Part shown: positions 10,263-21,419 of the stretch, piece after piece
Layout: every line of letters begins with the position of its first letter
Position numbering within the stretch: position 1 is the first letter of the stretch
NCBI GenBank assembly: GCA_009667805.1
Contig: CM019071.1
Coordinates: 45,891,593 to 45,955,592, forward strand
DNA length: 64,000 bases
Source: Leptobrachium leishanense
Lineage: Eukaryota; Chordata; Amphibia; Anura; Megophryidae
Direction of reading: 5' to 3'
The notes under the pieces: generated by a model
What the model was told of the DNA's origin: nothing
Databases searched by the model: none
The model's input: the letters and a program-made list of their open reading frames with translations, nothing else
Translations under genes and position numbers: made by a program

Positions 10263-11390
10263 TTTTGGTGTTCTGTTGTTCCCTGCACTTCGGGGAATAA
10301 AATTTCCACACCCTGCAGTGAATTCACCATTCACCGCAGGGTCCCCAAAGTGCAGGGAGTCGGCCGCTGAATGCCGCCACCGCAAACCCGTGGCCTGCTG
10401 TTTTCAAAAAAACTACTGAACGAAAATCTCTGGAATTTACATATAAGATCCTATGATTGATAATAAAAAGGTCTGTTACAGAAGAAAGAAAAAACGCTAT
10501 TAAAAAAAAGGGGGAAAAATTTTGCCGAAAAAAATTCTGAAAAGTGAATAAAAGGTACTAAAAAAAATCAATAAAGACTTTTTGCTGCACATTAAAATAA
10601 TAAATGGTTTATTAGATATTGCATAAAAACGGGAATATTTTTAACATTGAAACCTATGGAATTCGCCTGAATAAACCTGCTGATTGAAACCACCGAACAT
10701 CAGGGCATTTCACTGCCATTTCTCTGCTGTTTGGTGTTCTCTGAATATATTAAATATTACTTCTGTATGGGGATTTGCACTGTCTTCGAACAGGCACCGT
10801 ACTTGCTGGCAGTTCGCCAAAATTTGTGTGTGAGCATTTCACAGACCAGTGGTGTACTTAGGGGAGTGGCGGGGGCGGATCACCCCAGGTACCAGTGATT
10901 ATTGGGGTGTCATTAGGGGGTAATAGGAGGTGCCACTGTCACTGTGTGTCAGCTTTGAGCTGTGTTCTCAAACAACGAGCAGCGTTTGCATTAGGAATAA
11001 AATAGTAGAATAAAAATCCCCCTCTCCTCCCTCCATAGCTCCTCCCCTGCCCTGCAGCAGCTCTAGGAGAGGGGAGGGGGATGTGATTTGTGTGCAGAGA
11101 TAGAAGATGAAAGTAAATGGCAGGTAAAGGGGGGGTATCAGCAGAATATGAAGCCCTGTCTGCTTACTGCTGTTTAAAGTGGAACTTTCCTTAACCAGCA
11201 CTGCAGTGATAGAAATTTGTCATTGAGCTACCTGGCTCCTGGTGAGGTCCTGCATAGAGGGGACCAGGCTGCATTTACTGCATCACCAGTGAATAGGTAG
11301 CCCATGGTAAACAGGGACAGGGAAGAGGGAGTCTTAGAAAAAATACCATAGCAGCATCTTATACCTGCAAAACACACACCCATTCTCTGC
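10263..11390. other. hAT interior, no gene recognised
   Basis: Holds the module gggaatatttttaacattga (10620-10670) that recurs in several other hAT-type repeats here, and a stretch near 10850 (gtggtgtacttaggggagtg) that looks like another eroded hAT end. Confidence 0.4.
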
Positions 11391-11670
11391 TCAGCAACTC
11401 CAATCCACCAAACCAGCCACCCAGCACACACACACACAACTCCAATCCACAAAACCAGCCACCCAGCACATACACACAACTCCCATCACACACAAAACCA
11501 GCCACCCACACACACAACTCCAATACCACAAAACCAGCCATCCATACAACTCCATCACACAAAACCAACCAACCCACAACCTCATCACACAAAACCAGCC
11601 ACCAACACACAACCCAGTCACCAATACACAACAAGCCACCCCAACACACACACACACAACTCCCATCAAC
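11391..11670. repeat. Imperfect CA-rich repeat (aaaccagccacccacacaca type)
   Basis: About 280 bp of cacacacaactccaatccac and ccagccacc motifs of irregular spacing. The Trp/Cys/Gly-rich frames on the minus strand are artefacts of this composition. Confidence 0.85.
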
Positions 11671-12085
11671 AAAACAAGTCACATGTGTACTTTTGTTCAT
11701 AGCATGAGGATGGATATGTTGTGAGTTTGCAAAATTACTTAAAAATAACAATTATTCATAAAAAATCTACACTCGCCTCTTGTTGCAAAGTACAGAGGAC
11801 GCATGATCCACCATCGGCAGATTCATGATATATCATTATTATATGTATACATCATGTCCTGCCAGAATGCTGTAACTAAAAATATTTTTGAAAACATTAA
11901 AAAAGTGCGTCTGATTTTGTTTTACATTTTAAAGTTGGGGGGGTGCCAAATATAGGATCTGCCCCGGGTGCCAAATGTTCTAGGTACGCCCCTGTGTGCG
12001 TATTGTGTATGTATATTTGTTATTCTGTCTCTCCCTTTTGTGAGCTCTACATAACTTGTTGGCGCTTTATAAATGCCTGTAACTG

Positions 12086-12570
12086 TAACAGAGTTAATGT
12101 TAGGGTTAATATAAGGGTTAGGATTTCGGTTTGTTTTAGGGTTAGTATTACAGTTAGTGTTATGGTTAATATTAGGGTTTGGGTTTGTTTTAAGAATATG
12201 GTTAGTATTAAGGTTAGGGTTAATATTAGTATTAATGTTAGAGTTAGTGTTAAGGTTAGCATTAGGGTTAGGATTTAACTTTGCTTTAAGGTTAAGTTTA
12301 GTATTACAATTGGTGTTATGTTTAATATTAGAAATAGGATTAGGTTTTGTTTTAAGGTTAGACTTAGAGTTAGTATTATGGTTAGTATTGGGTTAGGATT
12401 TGGTTTTGTTTTAAGGTTATGGTTAGTATTGAATTACTGTTATGGTTAGTATTAGGATTTGGGTTTGGGTTAGTATTAGAGTTAGGATTATTATGAGAGA
12501 TAGGGTTCAGGTTAGGGTTACAGTTGATTTAAAGGTTAGGGTTGGTTTTAGGGTTAAATAGTAAATATGT
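12086..12570. repeat. Degenerate TTAGGG-like array, right part
   Basis: About 480 bp of gttagggttaatattaggg variants with no regular period. It is interstitial and too degenerate for a telomere. Confidence 0.75.
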
Positions 12571-12804
12571 TTAGCCAGCACCATTCTTTAAACAGTGAGT
12601 GACTTTTTTCTGGTTTTTTATGCCTCCTTTTTTATTACTGCAATTTCTTTTCATGCTCCTTTTTCATTAATGTATATTTTTACATGTCTTTTGAAGTCGT
12701 GGTCAGAAGGTGGCGACTTTCTCATAATGAACTATGTTAAACCCGCCTTGGACAAAGTGTGCGATCGTGTAACTGTGCATAATTGCAGATTTTAGGAAAT
12801 GTAC

Positions 12805-13309
12805 CCGAGAAAAATACCATAAAAGCACAGTTTCTGCAAAATCCCCATCCATTACCCAGGAAATGGTGTGACTTGACCTCATACAGCTATCTGCAGAGCT
12901 CGGGGTCCTGCAGGACGGAGCTCAACGGCGAGTAGATGGTGGAATCCTGAGAACGGAACAGAGAGTTTAAAATGAAAACCAAAGAACCAAAAAAAATTGA
13001 AAGAAACGGCCAAGAGCAAAGACTGATTCCCTGATTTGAAAGAGATGGAGAGAAACCTCCCGACCAATGAGGCATCAGGAAAATGATTTCCCATTTTTGT
13101 GGCACTATTGGAAATGGCTTTTGGGTTCATGACACAGTGAAGGTTGGACATGATGTTTGCACAGCTTTTCTTAAACTCTATTACTTTTTAACTATGACCT
13201 TAGATTAAAACTCATGTTACCGGACTTTGTCCAGATTTGAAACGTTGGTCTGGATGACACCAGGACCCTGAAAAAGAACAGACAGCGGAATGACATAATC
13301 CTTAAAGGG
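12805..13309 (-). pseudogene. CYP2 pseudo-exon 8 plus intron 7 and the end of exon 7
   Basis: 12805-12946 aligns to CYP2 exon 8 over all 142 bp with no indel (DSTIYSPLSSVLQDPELC), but codon 20 is TAG (12887-12889) and the meander is eroded. The acceptor ctcag and a GT donor remain. Upstream, 12947-13284 aligns with intron 7 of the complete gene, minus the Harbinger-like MITE there. Roughly 13285-13309 keeps the end of exon 7 (FKDYVIP). The rest of exon 7 is cut off at an L2 LINE tail. Only this fragment of the duplicate remains. Confidence 0.85.
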
Positions 13310-13375
13310 TCATGTTATGGATATGAATCTCCTTGAAGTGATTTATATGTCAGAAGAAAATGTTAAGGGTATTAT

Positions 13376-13500
13376 CTCGAGAAGGGTCTCCTCTCCTACT
13401 GTTCTGTGTGTGTGTAAAGTGCATGTATATTTGTTATTCTGTGTCTCCTTTTGTACTTGTTGGCGCTTTATAAATGCTTGTAACTGTAACTGTATCATTG
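13376..13500 (+). mobile_element. L2 LINE 3' tail fragment
   Basis: Matches the tail of the L2 at 8910-12085 (tctcctactgttctgtgtgt ... gcgctttataaatgcttgta). It abuts and truncates the CYP2 pseudo-exon 7. Confidence 0.7.
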
Positions 13501-14039
13501 CCCAAATAGTCATGTAATGGTTGGCAACCAATAGGTGTCAACAGTGCTTTTTTTCTGGAAAAATAGGTGTGGGTTCTCTCTAGGGATGAGCCGAACACTC
13601 CCTGAGTTCGGTTCGGAGCCGAACCCGAACTTTCCAAATGTTCGGATCCGAACCCGAACTCGAACTCAATACAAGTCAATGGGGCTGAAAATTCGGTTTT
13701 TAGAGTGCCCTCCAAGAGGGCAAATATGCTAGATATTTGCCATAAAAGGTGTATGGGGGTCTGGGTAGTGCCCTGGGGGACAGGAAACAAGGACAAAAAG
13801 TAAAAAAAAAAACGTTTTAAAAGTGAAACAGTGAGTTTTCCATGAAATAAGGGTTAAAAATAAAAACGAAAAATTCCTTCAAATATCGTGCCTAGGAGGT
13901 CCCCATAACCTGCCCGTGAAGTGGCGGATTTCTAGGATGTATAGAAATATGTAAAAAACAAAAAATTACATTTCAAATGACGGTAAATGCTTTTCCTTTA
14001 ATCTATCCATAAACAACTGCTTGGGGCGGCAGTCTGTAC

Positions 14040-17000
14040 CTTTCTCCTTAAATGGAACCTTAAATGAAACTCCTGCCCCTCTACCACCGACCCCTACACT
14101 ATCTGCATCTCTCCCTCCCTCCTCTTGTCCCACATGATGGCCTCGCATGAGCTCCTTTGTTTCCTCAGAACATGGTCTCCCTCTATCTCTTGTGCTGCCA
14201 ATCACTCCCACTCCCACAAATCCCATTCCCACCTTCTCTTTCTCACCCTCCTGCTGTTACTCTATTCAGGTGACATATCCCCTAACCCTGGCCCCACAAC
14301 ACATCCAATACTTCCCTCTCATCCTATCTCCATCACACATAAATCACCTCCCTGCAAGCCCAGCAACCTCATTCCCATAATCCCTCAGCGCCTGTCCTCT
14401 TTCTCCTGCGACCTCTGGAACGCTCGCTCTGTGTGCAACAAACTCACATCAATCCATGACCTCTTCCTTTCAAACTCTTTCAACCTCCTAGCTTTAACTG
14501 AAACCTGGCTAACTCCCTCTGTGTCAGAGGGAGTTAGCCAGGTTTCAGTTAAAGCTAGGAGGTTGAAAGAGTTTGAAAGGAAGAGGTCATGGATTGATGT
14601 GAGTTTCGGCCGTGTCGGCCTCCGTTGCTGCTCTCTCACATGGCGGTCTACACTTGAGCCATACCCCCAGACCGGGTGAGAGAAATGGTGGCGGGGTCGG
14701 AATCCTGCTCTCTCCCACCTGCACCTACCAGCATCTCCCTCCACTCCATCCCTCTCCTTCTCCTCCTTCGAGACACACTGCATCTGCCTGTTCTCTCCTC
14801 TGGCTCTAAGGGTGGCAGTCATCCACCACCCACCGGGACCAACCTCCCAGTTCTTTGACCACTTTGCTACCTGGCTTTCTCACTTCCTGTCTTCTAATCT
14901 TCCATGCCTAAATCTCGAGGACTTCAAAATTCCCATAGACGATCCTTCCACCCCTGCTGCCTCCAAACTTCTTTCACTCACGTCCTCCCTTGGACTCACA
15001 CAATCCACCCTCCTCCCTACCCACCGCGATGGTCACGCTATTGACCTTGTCTTTTCCAACCTCTGCTCCATTTCTGAGTTCAAATGTCGCCCTTTCCCCA
15101 TCTCTGACCACCACCTTCTCTCTTTCAACCTATCTGGACTTCCTAAACACCCTGCTCCCCCACCCCGCACACACACTCGCAGAAATCTACATGCTGTGAA
15201 CCCCCATCAATTCTCCAACCTACTTCACCACCTCCCTCATACCGCATCCTTCACCTGCCCTGATGCTGCCACTAATCACTACAACACTACGCTTATCTCT
15301 GCTCTAGACACTCTTGCTCCTCTTCGACTCTGTAAGGCCCCACGCCGCCAGCTTCAGCCCTGGCACACCCTCCAGACACGCTACCTGCAAAGATGCTCCC
15401 GCACTGCAGAGCGTGCCTGGAGGAAATCCTGCTCTGAAGCTGATTTTGTTCACTTCAAGTTTATTCTCCGGTCATACACCTCTGCCCTCCACTTGGCCAA
15501 ACAATCCTTCTTCTCATCTCTTATATCTACGGTGTCCTCCAACCCTAAACGGCTCTGGTCCACCTTCAACACCCTCCTCTACCCACCTGCACCTCCCCCC
15601 ACAGCTGAAGACCTGGCAGACTACTTCCTCAGTAAAACTCTAACTATCAGAAGCAACATCCCAACACAAGATAGTTATCTGCCACCTCCACTCCCATAGG
15701 TCCCCTCTGCCACCCTCTGCCGCTTTCTCCCAGCCACTGAGGAGGAAGTCAATTCCTTATTGTCCTCCTCACATCTCACCACGTGCCCACTTGACCCCAT
15801 TCCCTCACATCTAATTCCTCCCCTCTCCTCCTCCCTCACCCCTGCTCTCACACACATCTTCAACCTATCTCTCTCCACTGGCTCCTTTCCATCCGCCTTC
15901 AAACACGTGCTAGTTACCCCTTTACTAAAGAAACCATCCCTAGATCCCAACTCTCCATCCAACTACTGCCCTGTATCCCTGCTTCCCTTCACATCAAAGC
16001 TCTTAGAAAAACTAGTCTTCAACCGCCTCTCCCTGTTCCTGTCCTCCAATTCCCTACTTGACCCCCTGCAATCTGGCTTCCGTCCCCTACACTCAACTGA
16101 AACTGCCCTCACCAAAGTCACCAACGACCTCCTAAATGCTAAAAAACACGGCCACTATTCTATTCTCATCCTGCTTGACCTCTCGGCTGCTTTTGACACT
16201 GTTGACCACCCCCTCCTTCTACAGACCCTCAACTCTCTGGGTCTCAGTGACACTGCACTTGCTTGGGTTGACTCCTATTTATCCAACAGGTCCTTCTGTG
16301 TGTCCTTTGCTGGTAACTCCTCCTCCTCATTGCCTCTATCTGTTGGTGTACCTCAAGGCTCTGTCCTTGGTCCTCTGCTCTTTTCCACCTACACCTCCTC
16401 CCTGGGCAAAATCATCAACAGCTTTGGCTTTAATTACCACCTCTACGCTGATGACACTCAGATCTACCTCTCTACCCCTGATTTCTCTCCCCCTGTCCTT
16501 TCAAAAGTCAGTGACTGTTTATCTGGCATCTCCTCCTGGATGGCCTCCCATCACCTAAAGATCAACATGTCAAAGACTGAACTCCTACTTATTCCTCCCT
16601 CCAATGCCTCCCCACCTCCTGACTTCTCTATCACGGTGGAGGGTATCACCATCTCCCCATCAAACCAAGTTCGCTGTCTTGGAGTTACACTTGACTCTGC
16701 TCTTTCCTTCATCCCCCACATCAAGTCTCTTTCCTCCTCCTGCCGATACCAACTGCGTAATATTTCCAGAATTCGACCATTTCTTACCGCTGTCACCACA
16801 AAACAACTCATACACGCCCTGGTAATCTCCCGACTCGACTATTGCAATAATCTCTTATCTGGCCTCCCTCTGTCCCGCCTCTCCCCTTTACAATCCATCC
16901 TGAACGCCTCCGCCAGGCTAATTCACCTCACCCGCCGCTCTGTCTCTGCCGTTCCCCTCTGCGAGTCCCTTCACTGGCTCCCCATCCACTGCAGAATTAA

Positions 17001-17402
17001 GTTCAAAATCCTTATCCTTGCCTACAAAATCCTCACTAACTGATAGACTGCAGGATTTCTCACGCGCAGCCCCCACTCTCTGGAACGCTCTCCCTCGTAC
17101 TGTCAGACTTTCCCCTAACTTCTCTTCCTTCAAACGCTCCCTTAAAACATTCCTATTTAGGGAAACCTACCACCCAACTCACTGACGCAACCATCAATCA
17201 CTCTCACCTTGCAGTCCTCTCCTCCTGTTTCCAACCCCAACCCTCCCAGATTGTGAGTTCCTACGGGAATAGGGCCCTCATCTCTTCCTGTACTGTTTGT
17301 CAAATGTTGTTCAATGTATTGTAACCCTGTCTATACTGTGCTTATTGTACAGTGCTGCGGAATATGGTGACGCTTTATAACTAAAGAATAATAAAAATAA
17401 TA
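14040..17402 (+). mobile_element. Nearly full-length L2-type LINE (endonuclease and reverse transcriptase), defective
   Basis: 5' to 3': a leader frame with SGDISPNPGPTTH (14265-14305); the apurinic endonuclease start (NARSVCNKL, LALTETWLTP); an 82-bp fold-back duplication (14440-14606) that breaks the frame; endonuclease end (THRDGHAIDLVFSN, PISDHHLLSFN; 14812-15699); reverse transcriptase 15760-17043 with [29 protein letters not shown] and the catalytic YADD; then a deletion and the C-terminal LQDFSRAAPTLWNALP block in another frame. The 3' UTR ends gctttataactaaagaataa with an AAT-rich tail. These elements copy themselves by target-primed reverse transcription. This one is broken by the fold-back, the stop at 15699 and the 3' deletion. 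Confidence 0.88.
14440..14606. repeat. Perfect 82-bp-arm palindrome inside the L2
   Basis: Left arm 14440-14521, 3-nt centre tgt, right arm 14525-14606. The right arm is a reversed copy of the endonuclease-coding sequence beside it, so it arose after the L2 was formed. Confidence 0.92.
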
Positions 17403-17433
17403 ATATGAAAAGAGGAGACATTTTCGGACACGC

Positions 17434-18404
17434 ATAAAAAGTTTACTGATTTTTTGGCGGTGAAAAGCAGGAGAATGACTGGAGAATGGAAAATTCTAGA
17501 CCAAATAGCCGATTTGGAAAGTGAGATAAATGGGAGAATTTTTCTGGTTTGGCTTTTTTGACCTAGAATTTTCTCTTCAGTCATTCGCCTGAGTTTCACC
17601 TTTCTTTGAATAACCCTGTCAGGGTTATTCAGAGAGCGGTGAAGAGCAGGAGAATGACTGGAGAATGGAAAATTCTAGGTCAAAATAGCCAAACCAGAAA
17701 AATTCTCCCATTTAGGCTAGGGTCAGACTAGCGAATTTTTAACATGCGTTTAGGCGCACTTAATCACGGCCACACTAGCAGCAAATGACGGGCAATGACT
17801 GCCAATATACAAAGTACGGTCGCACGAAAGTCCGGCTGCGCAACGCAAGTGGAAAATGAACGCATTTTTTCTAGAACGCAGAACCGCTAGTACGGACGTA
17901 CAGAGTGCGCTGCGTCCACTAGCGGCGTGTGTGCGTGATTTGGAGACGTCAGACCCTGCTCATGTCCGGCCAACATAACGTCCAGACACCCAAAGTTTCC
18001 TGGTTTGGATCTGTAAAAAATCCCGCGCAAAAATGCGCATCGTAGGACCGTTTTCGCGCATTCCGTGAAAAAATACGGCAATGTGCTCGGACGCACTTTT
18101 TGACGGTCGCTGCGAAAAATGCGTTAGTCTGACCCTAGCCTTATCTCACTTTCCAAATCGGCTATTTGGTCCAGATTGTTCTCTTTTCCTGCCTTTCTCC
18201 TGGTTTTCACCTTTCTCTGAACAACCCTGAGAGAGAGGTGAAAGCCAGGAGAACTGGCAAGAGAAGAGAACAATCTAGACCAAATAGCCAATTTGGAAAG
18301 TGAGCTAAATGGGAGAAATTTTCTGGTTTGGCTATTTTGACCTAGAATTTTCACTTCTCCACTTATTCTCCTGATTTTCACCGCTCTCTGAATAACCCTG
18401 AGAA
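17434..18404. mobile_element. CAGGG-type MITEs inside the hAT element
   Basis: Two or three copies with ends like cagggttattcagagagcgg and tctctgaataaccctg on both sides of MITE C. No coding capacity. Confidence 0.7.
17715..18140. mobile_element. Harbinger-like MITE C
   Basis: TSD TTA on both sides (17712-17714, 18141-18143). It is inserted in a CAGGG MITE whose uninterrupted form cccatttatctcac is seen at about 1745 (reversed) and 1885. The same insertion is found in the hAT copy at 43327-43682. Confidence 0.88.
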
Positions 18405-18911
18405 TGTTTAATCCCGAGGTGAAAAATAACATTGCTTTAGATGTTATTTTGAATTTTTTTCAAACACCAGTTAAATGCAGCATATTAGGAAGTTTTAGGA
18501 GGGAAATTAATTCTCAAATCTCAATCAGAAACAGACACCACCCCACCCCCTCAGTACCTCAGTATAGTTTACAATGTATCAAATTGATTACCAGACTAAA
18601 AACACCTGGTGTTCTGCCCGTTTGTGAACAGAGGTCATTTAGAGTTGAGAATCTTTCCACGTACACATTAGTTTTTAATTCAATATCTAATAAACAATTG
18701 CTTATAATATTCTGCAGTAAAGAGTCTCTTTATTTCTAGATTTTTTATTATTTTTTTAAGCATTTTCTATACTTTTTTCAAAATTTCTTTATTTTTTCGA
18801 ACTCGAACCGAACACACCCAAAAAGTTCGAAGTTCGCGAACCTTCGAACTGCCAATGTTCGGGCCGAACTCCGAACCGTCTGAACCCGAACAGCTCATCC
18901 CTAGTTCTCTC

Positions 18912-19165
18912 TCACGGCTGGGGAAAAACTGTTTATTATGACTATTTTCATGTGCTAATAAACAATAGTCGTAGCTCACTTAAAGGAAGACACTATAAGA
19001 CACTATTTTTTAATACTGTGTTCCTTCAAATGAACTACAACTATTGTTGTAACCCTATGGGGATTATTCACTAAGTGCCTCTGTTACAAGAAAAATCTGT
19101 ATTGCAGTGCAGTTAGCTGTTTTTTGTTTAGTTTTTTTGCAAAGCTGGCACTGAGTGGATAATCC
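18912..19165. other. No recognisable gene
   Basis: AT-rich unique-looking sequence between the hAT TSD and the 43-bp minisatellite. A short inverted pair around ctattttcatgtgc / aacaatagtcgtag is the only structure noted. Confidence 0.4.
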
Positions 19166-19400
19166 CCTAGCATTTGTGAGCACCACAGCAATGAAACTCA
19201 CAGTTTTGCTGAGTATGTATGAGATCCACAGCAATGAAACTCACAGTAATGTGCAGTGTGTATGAGATCCACAGCAATAATACTCACAGTAATGTGCAGT
19301 GTGTATGAGCTCCACAGCAATGAAACTCACAGTAATGCGCAGTGTGTATGAGCTCCACAGCAATGAAACTCACAGTAATGCACAGTGTGTATGAGTGCCA
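19166..19400. repeat. 43-bp minisatellite
   Basis: About five units of ccacagcaatgaaactcaca / gtaatgcgcagtgtgtatga. Confidence 0.9.
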
Positions 19401-19407
19401 CAGCACA

Positions 19408-20000
19408 GTACAGGGGGAAACGAGGGCCCTATTCCCATGGGAACTCACAATCTAGAAGGGTTGGTGGTGGAAATTGGAGGAGAGGACTGCAAGGTGAGAG
19501 TTGTGGACTACAAGGTGAGAGCGATGGACTGCAAGGTGAGAGTGATGGATTGCAAGGTGGAAGTGATGGACTCCAAGGTGAGAGTGAAGGACTCCAAGGT
19601 GAGAGTGAAGGACTGCAAGGTGGGAGTGATGGGCTGCAAGGTGAGAGTGATGGAATGCAAGGTGAGAGTGATGGACTGCAAGGTGAGAGTGATGGACTGC
19701 AAGGTGGGAGTGATTGACTGCAAGGTGAGAGAGTGATGGAATGCAAGGTGAGAGTGATGGACTGCAAGGTGAGAGTGATGGGCTGCAAGGTGGGACCGAT
19801 GGACTGGTTGGGGCAGTGAGGTGTATTAGTGAGTCGGGTGGTAGGTTTGCCTAAATAGCAAAGTCTTAAGGGAGAGTTTGATGGAGAGAAACTAAGGGAA
19901 AGTCTGACTGTACGAGGGAGAGCGTTTCAAGGATGGGTGCAACGCGGGAGAAATCCTGTAGTCTATCATGTGAAGAGGTGATGTGGGGAGAAGCAAATTA
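19408..20000 (-). mobile_element. L2 3' end fragment, reversed, with an expanded 21-bp repeat
   Basis: 19425-19470 and 19800-20000 match, reversed, the L2 3' UTR and the last coding block at 17040-17290 (ctcacaatctagaagggttg; gggagagcgtttcaaggatg). Between them the 21-bp minisatellite replaces a single-copy stretch. Confidence 0.75.
19480..19800. repeat. 21-bp minisatellite derived from the L2 3' UTR
   Basis: About 15 units of gcaaggtgagagtgatggac + t. The complement, ctctcaccttgcagtc, occurs once at 17199-17214 in the L2 3' UTR, which shows the source motif. Confidence 0.9.
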
Positions 20001-20526
20001 CAACTTTTTTTCTTGTTATGTTTTATACCTGGAACAGGCTGAATACTTCTGGTCCATGCAGCCACCCTGATTGGAAATAGGCGCAAAACCATTTTTTCTG
20101 TACAAAATTCTCTTTTTATCTATCAAAGATAATGTCGTCTAGTCATGTGCTTTTTCAGGATGTGACATAAGCCAGCTACCCCTCCCAAGAAGGTCAAGTT
20201 ACATTCAAGTAGCCACTAGGATCTACTCTGGTGGGTGGAGTAAATAATTTAGTCAAACCTTCTTTTGATCCAACCAGAAAATCCAGGAAGTGATAGTTGT
20301 CTTTGTCAGTGATAGCTGTCTCTGGTTTGGCTCTTGAACTGAACACATGGGCTGCACATGTCGTGTGGTTTTTCTATCTGGATGGGTAAATGACTGCTGC
20401 TCTTTAATCCCTTTGCATTTTAAAATCACTTAAAAGGAGTCTTTGTTTTCTTGCAGTGTCCAGGATTTAGTTTGGCAGTGTTTAACAATATTATTATTAC
20501 CTTTTTTATCTTTCTTTAAACCTTCT
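20001..20526. other. No recognisable feature
   Basis: Mixed unique sequence. No frame, exon or known repeat identified. Confidence 0.4.
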
Positions 20527-21275
20527 GGGACCTATTACATTCCTGACGCTAACTGTAGCGCTCAGCTGCATGAGCGTTAACGTTAGGTTAAGTGGCTCTA
20601 GCGCGGGCGCACCATATTACAATCCAAACGCAAATGGGTAAAAAAGAGTTAGTAATTCGGATCTTGTGCTTTTCAGCGCGAGCTTAATGTACTTTGCGCT
20701 CCCGATGCGTAACACGGGAAGCGCAAAGGGTAAATTAACGTTAGGCTTACAAAGTCCCAACGCTAATTACCGTCCTGCTGCAGTTAACTCGAACATTACT
20801 CACAGCTTAGAGCTAGTGCTAAATGTTACGGCTCCAGCGGAATCCGTCAGCACCAGCAGAAACCCCCCACCCAAAAAAAATCACATACTCACCTCCCATC
20901 CCACACCAAGAATGCCGGCTCCATCCGCTCCTTCTTGCCGCCGGGAGCAGAGAGAGACAGGGAGAAAAAAGTCCCTCAGTCTCCCTCTGCGGATCACTAT
21001 GCCGACCTGCCGGAGCTTGCGGGGTGAGATCCTGCAGGTTATGTGACCGGCAGAGTCAGCCTCAATGGAATCCTATGGACTCCATGGAGGGGTTGCTTGT
21101 GGCGGTGCTTAGCGCTGCCTCAAGCATCCTGAGGCTTTGCACCGTGTTGTGGTGCAGGCTCCTGGATTAGCACCTGCACCTTAATATCACGCTAAAACGG
21201 GGATGTTAAGGAGAAACCTGCAGGAACACCTTAACCACCTTAGCGTCCCCATTTTAGCGTGATATTGGTAATATG
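20527..21275. mobile_element. MITE, CTATTACATTC / GTAATATGGCCC family
   Basis: Weak inverted ends (ggacctattacattcctgac; gatattggtaatatggccc) around a CpG-rich interior with gcgttaacgttagg-type hairpins. Related to 5276-5886 and 27178-27929. No coding frame. Confidence 0.55.
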
Positions 21276-21419
21276 GCCCTATACCTTTTAAAAGTAAAGT
21301 CATTATAGCCGTGTGTGTTTCTCACCCATCAAGGCACCTCTGGTAATGTGAGTCCTCCCAAATGAAACCAAGGGCTGCTCCTCTGAGCATCCACACACTC
21401 TCATGCTGCTTTTCAGCTA

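Larger units (their letters stand above)
8940..11994. mobile_element. hAT element, CAGGGGCGTACCTAGG ends
   Basis: Terminal inverted repeats caggggcgtacctagg and ctaggtacgcccctg. Flanks tgtgtgcg and tgtgcgta share six bases, compatible with an 8-bp TSD that lost one TG. It sits in the L2 3' UTR and contains a reversed L2 fragment (9160-10262), an imperfect CA-rich repeat and no transposase frame. Confidence 0.8.
6062..12085 (+). mobile_element. 5'-truncated L2-type LINE, split by two hAT elements
   Basis: Pieces 6062-6413, 8306-8939 and 11995-12085 join into the 3' part of an L2-like reverse transcriptase. Signs are the SDWM-like segment VADWMTSRFLRLNISKTELL, the frame ALIISRLYYCNLLLSGL across the first hAT insertion, IPSRPLRSANDLMLSAPRT, and the 3' UTR with its cgctttataaatgcctgtaa end. 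Frameshifts and stops make it inactive. Confidence 0.75.
13581..18903 (+). mobile_element. hAT-type composite element, TAGGGATGAGC family, with L2 and MITEs inside
   Basis: Ends tagggatgagccgaacactc and gaacagctcatcccta, with exact 8-bp TSD gttctctc at 13573-13580 and 18904-18911. Own sequence is 13581-14039, about 17403-17459 and 18405-18903. An L2 (14040-17402), CAGGG MITEs and a Harbinger-like MITE (17715-18140) fill the rest. No hAT transposase is visible, so movement would need one in trans. Confidence 0.9.

Noticed and set aside
11359..11751. Trp/Cys/Gly/Val-rich minus-strand frames
   Set aside because: Direct product of the imperfect CA repeat at 11391-11670.
12086..12570. Telomere or chromosome end
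   Set aside because: The TTAGGG-like units are irregular and internal, with ordinary sequence on both sides.
15760..17043. Active L2 reverse transcriptase
   Set aside because: YADD is intact, but the upstream endonuclease is broken by a palindrome and a stop, and the C-terminal part is deleted.
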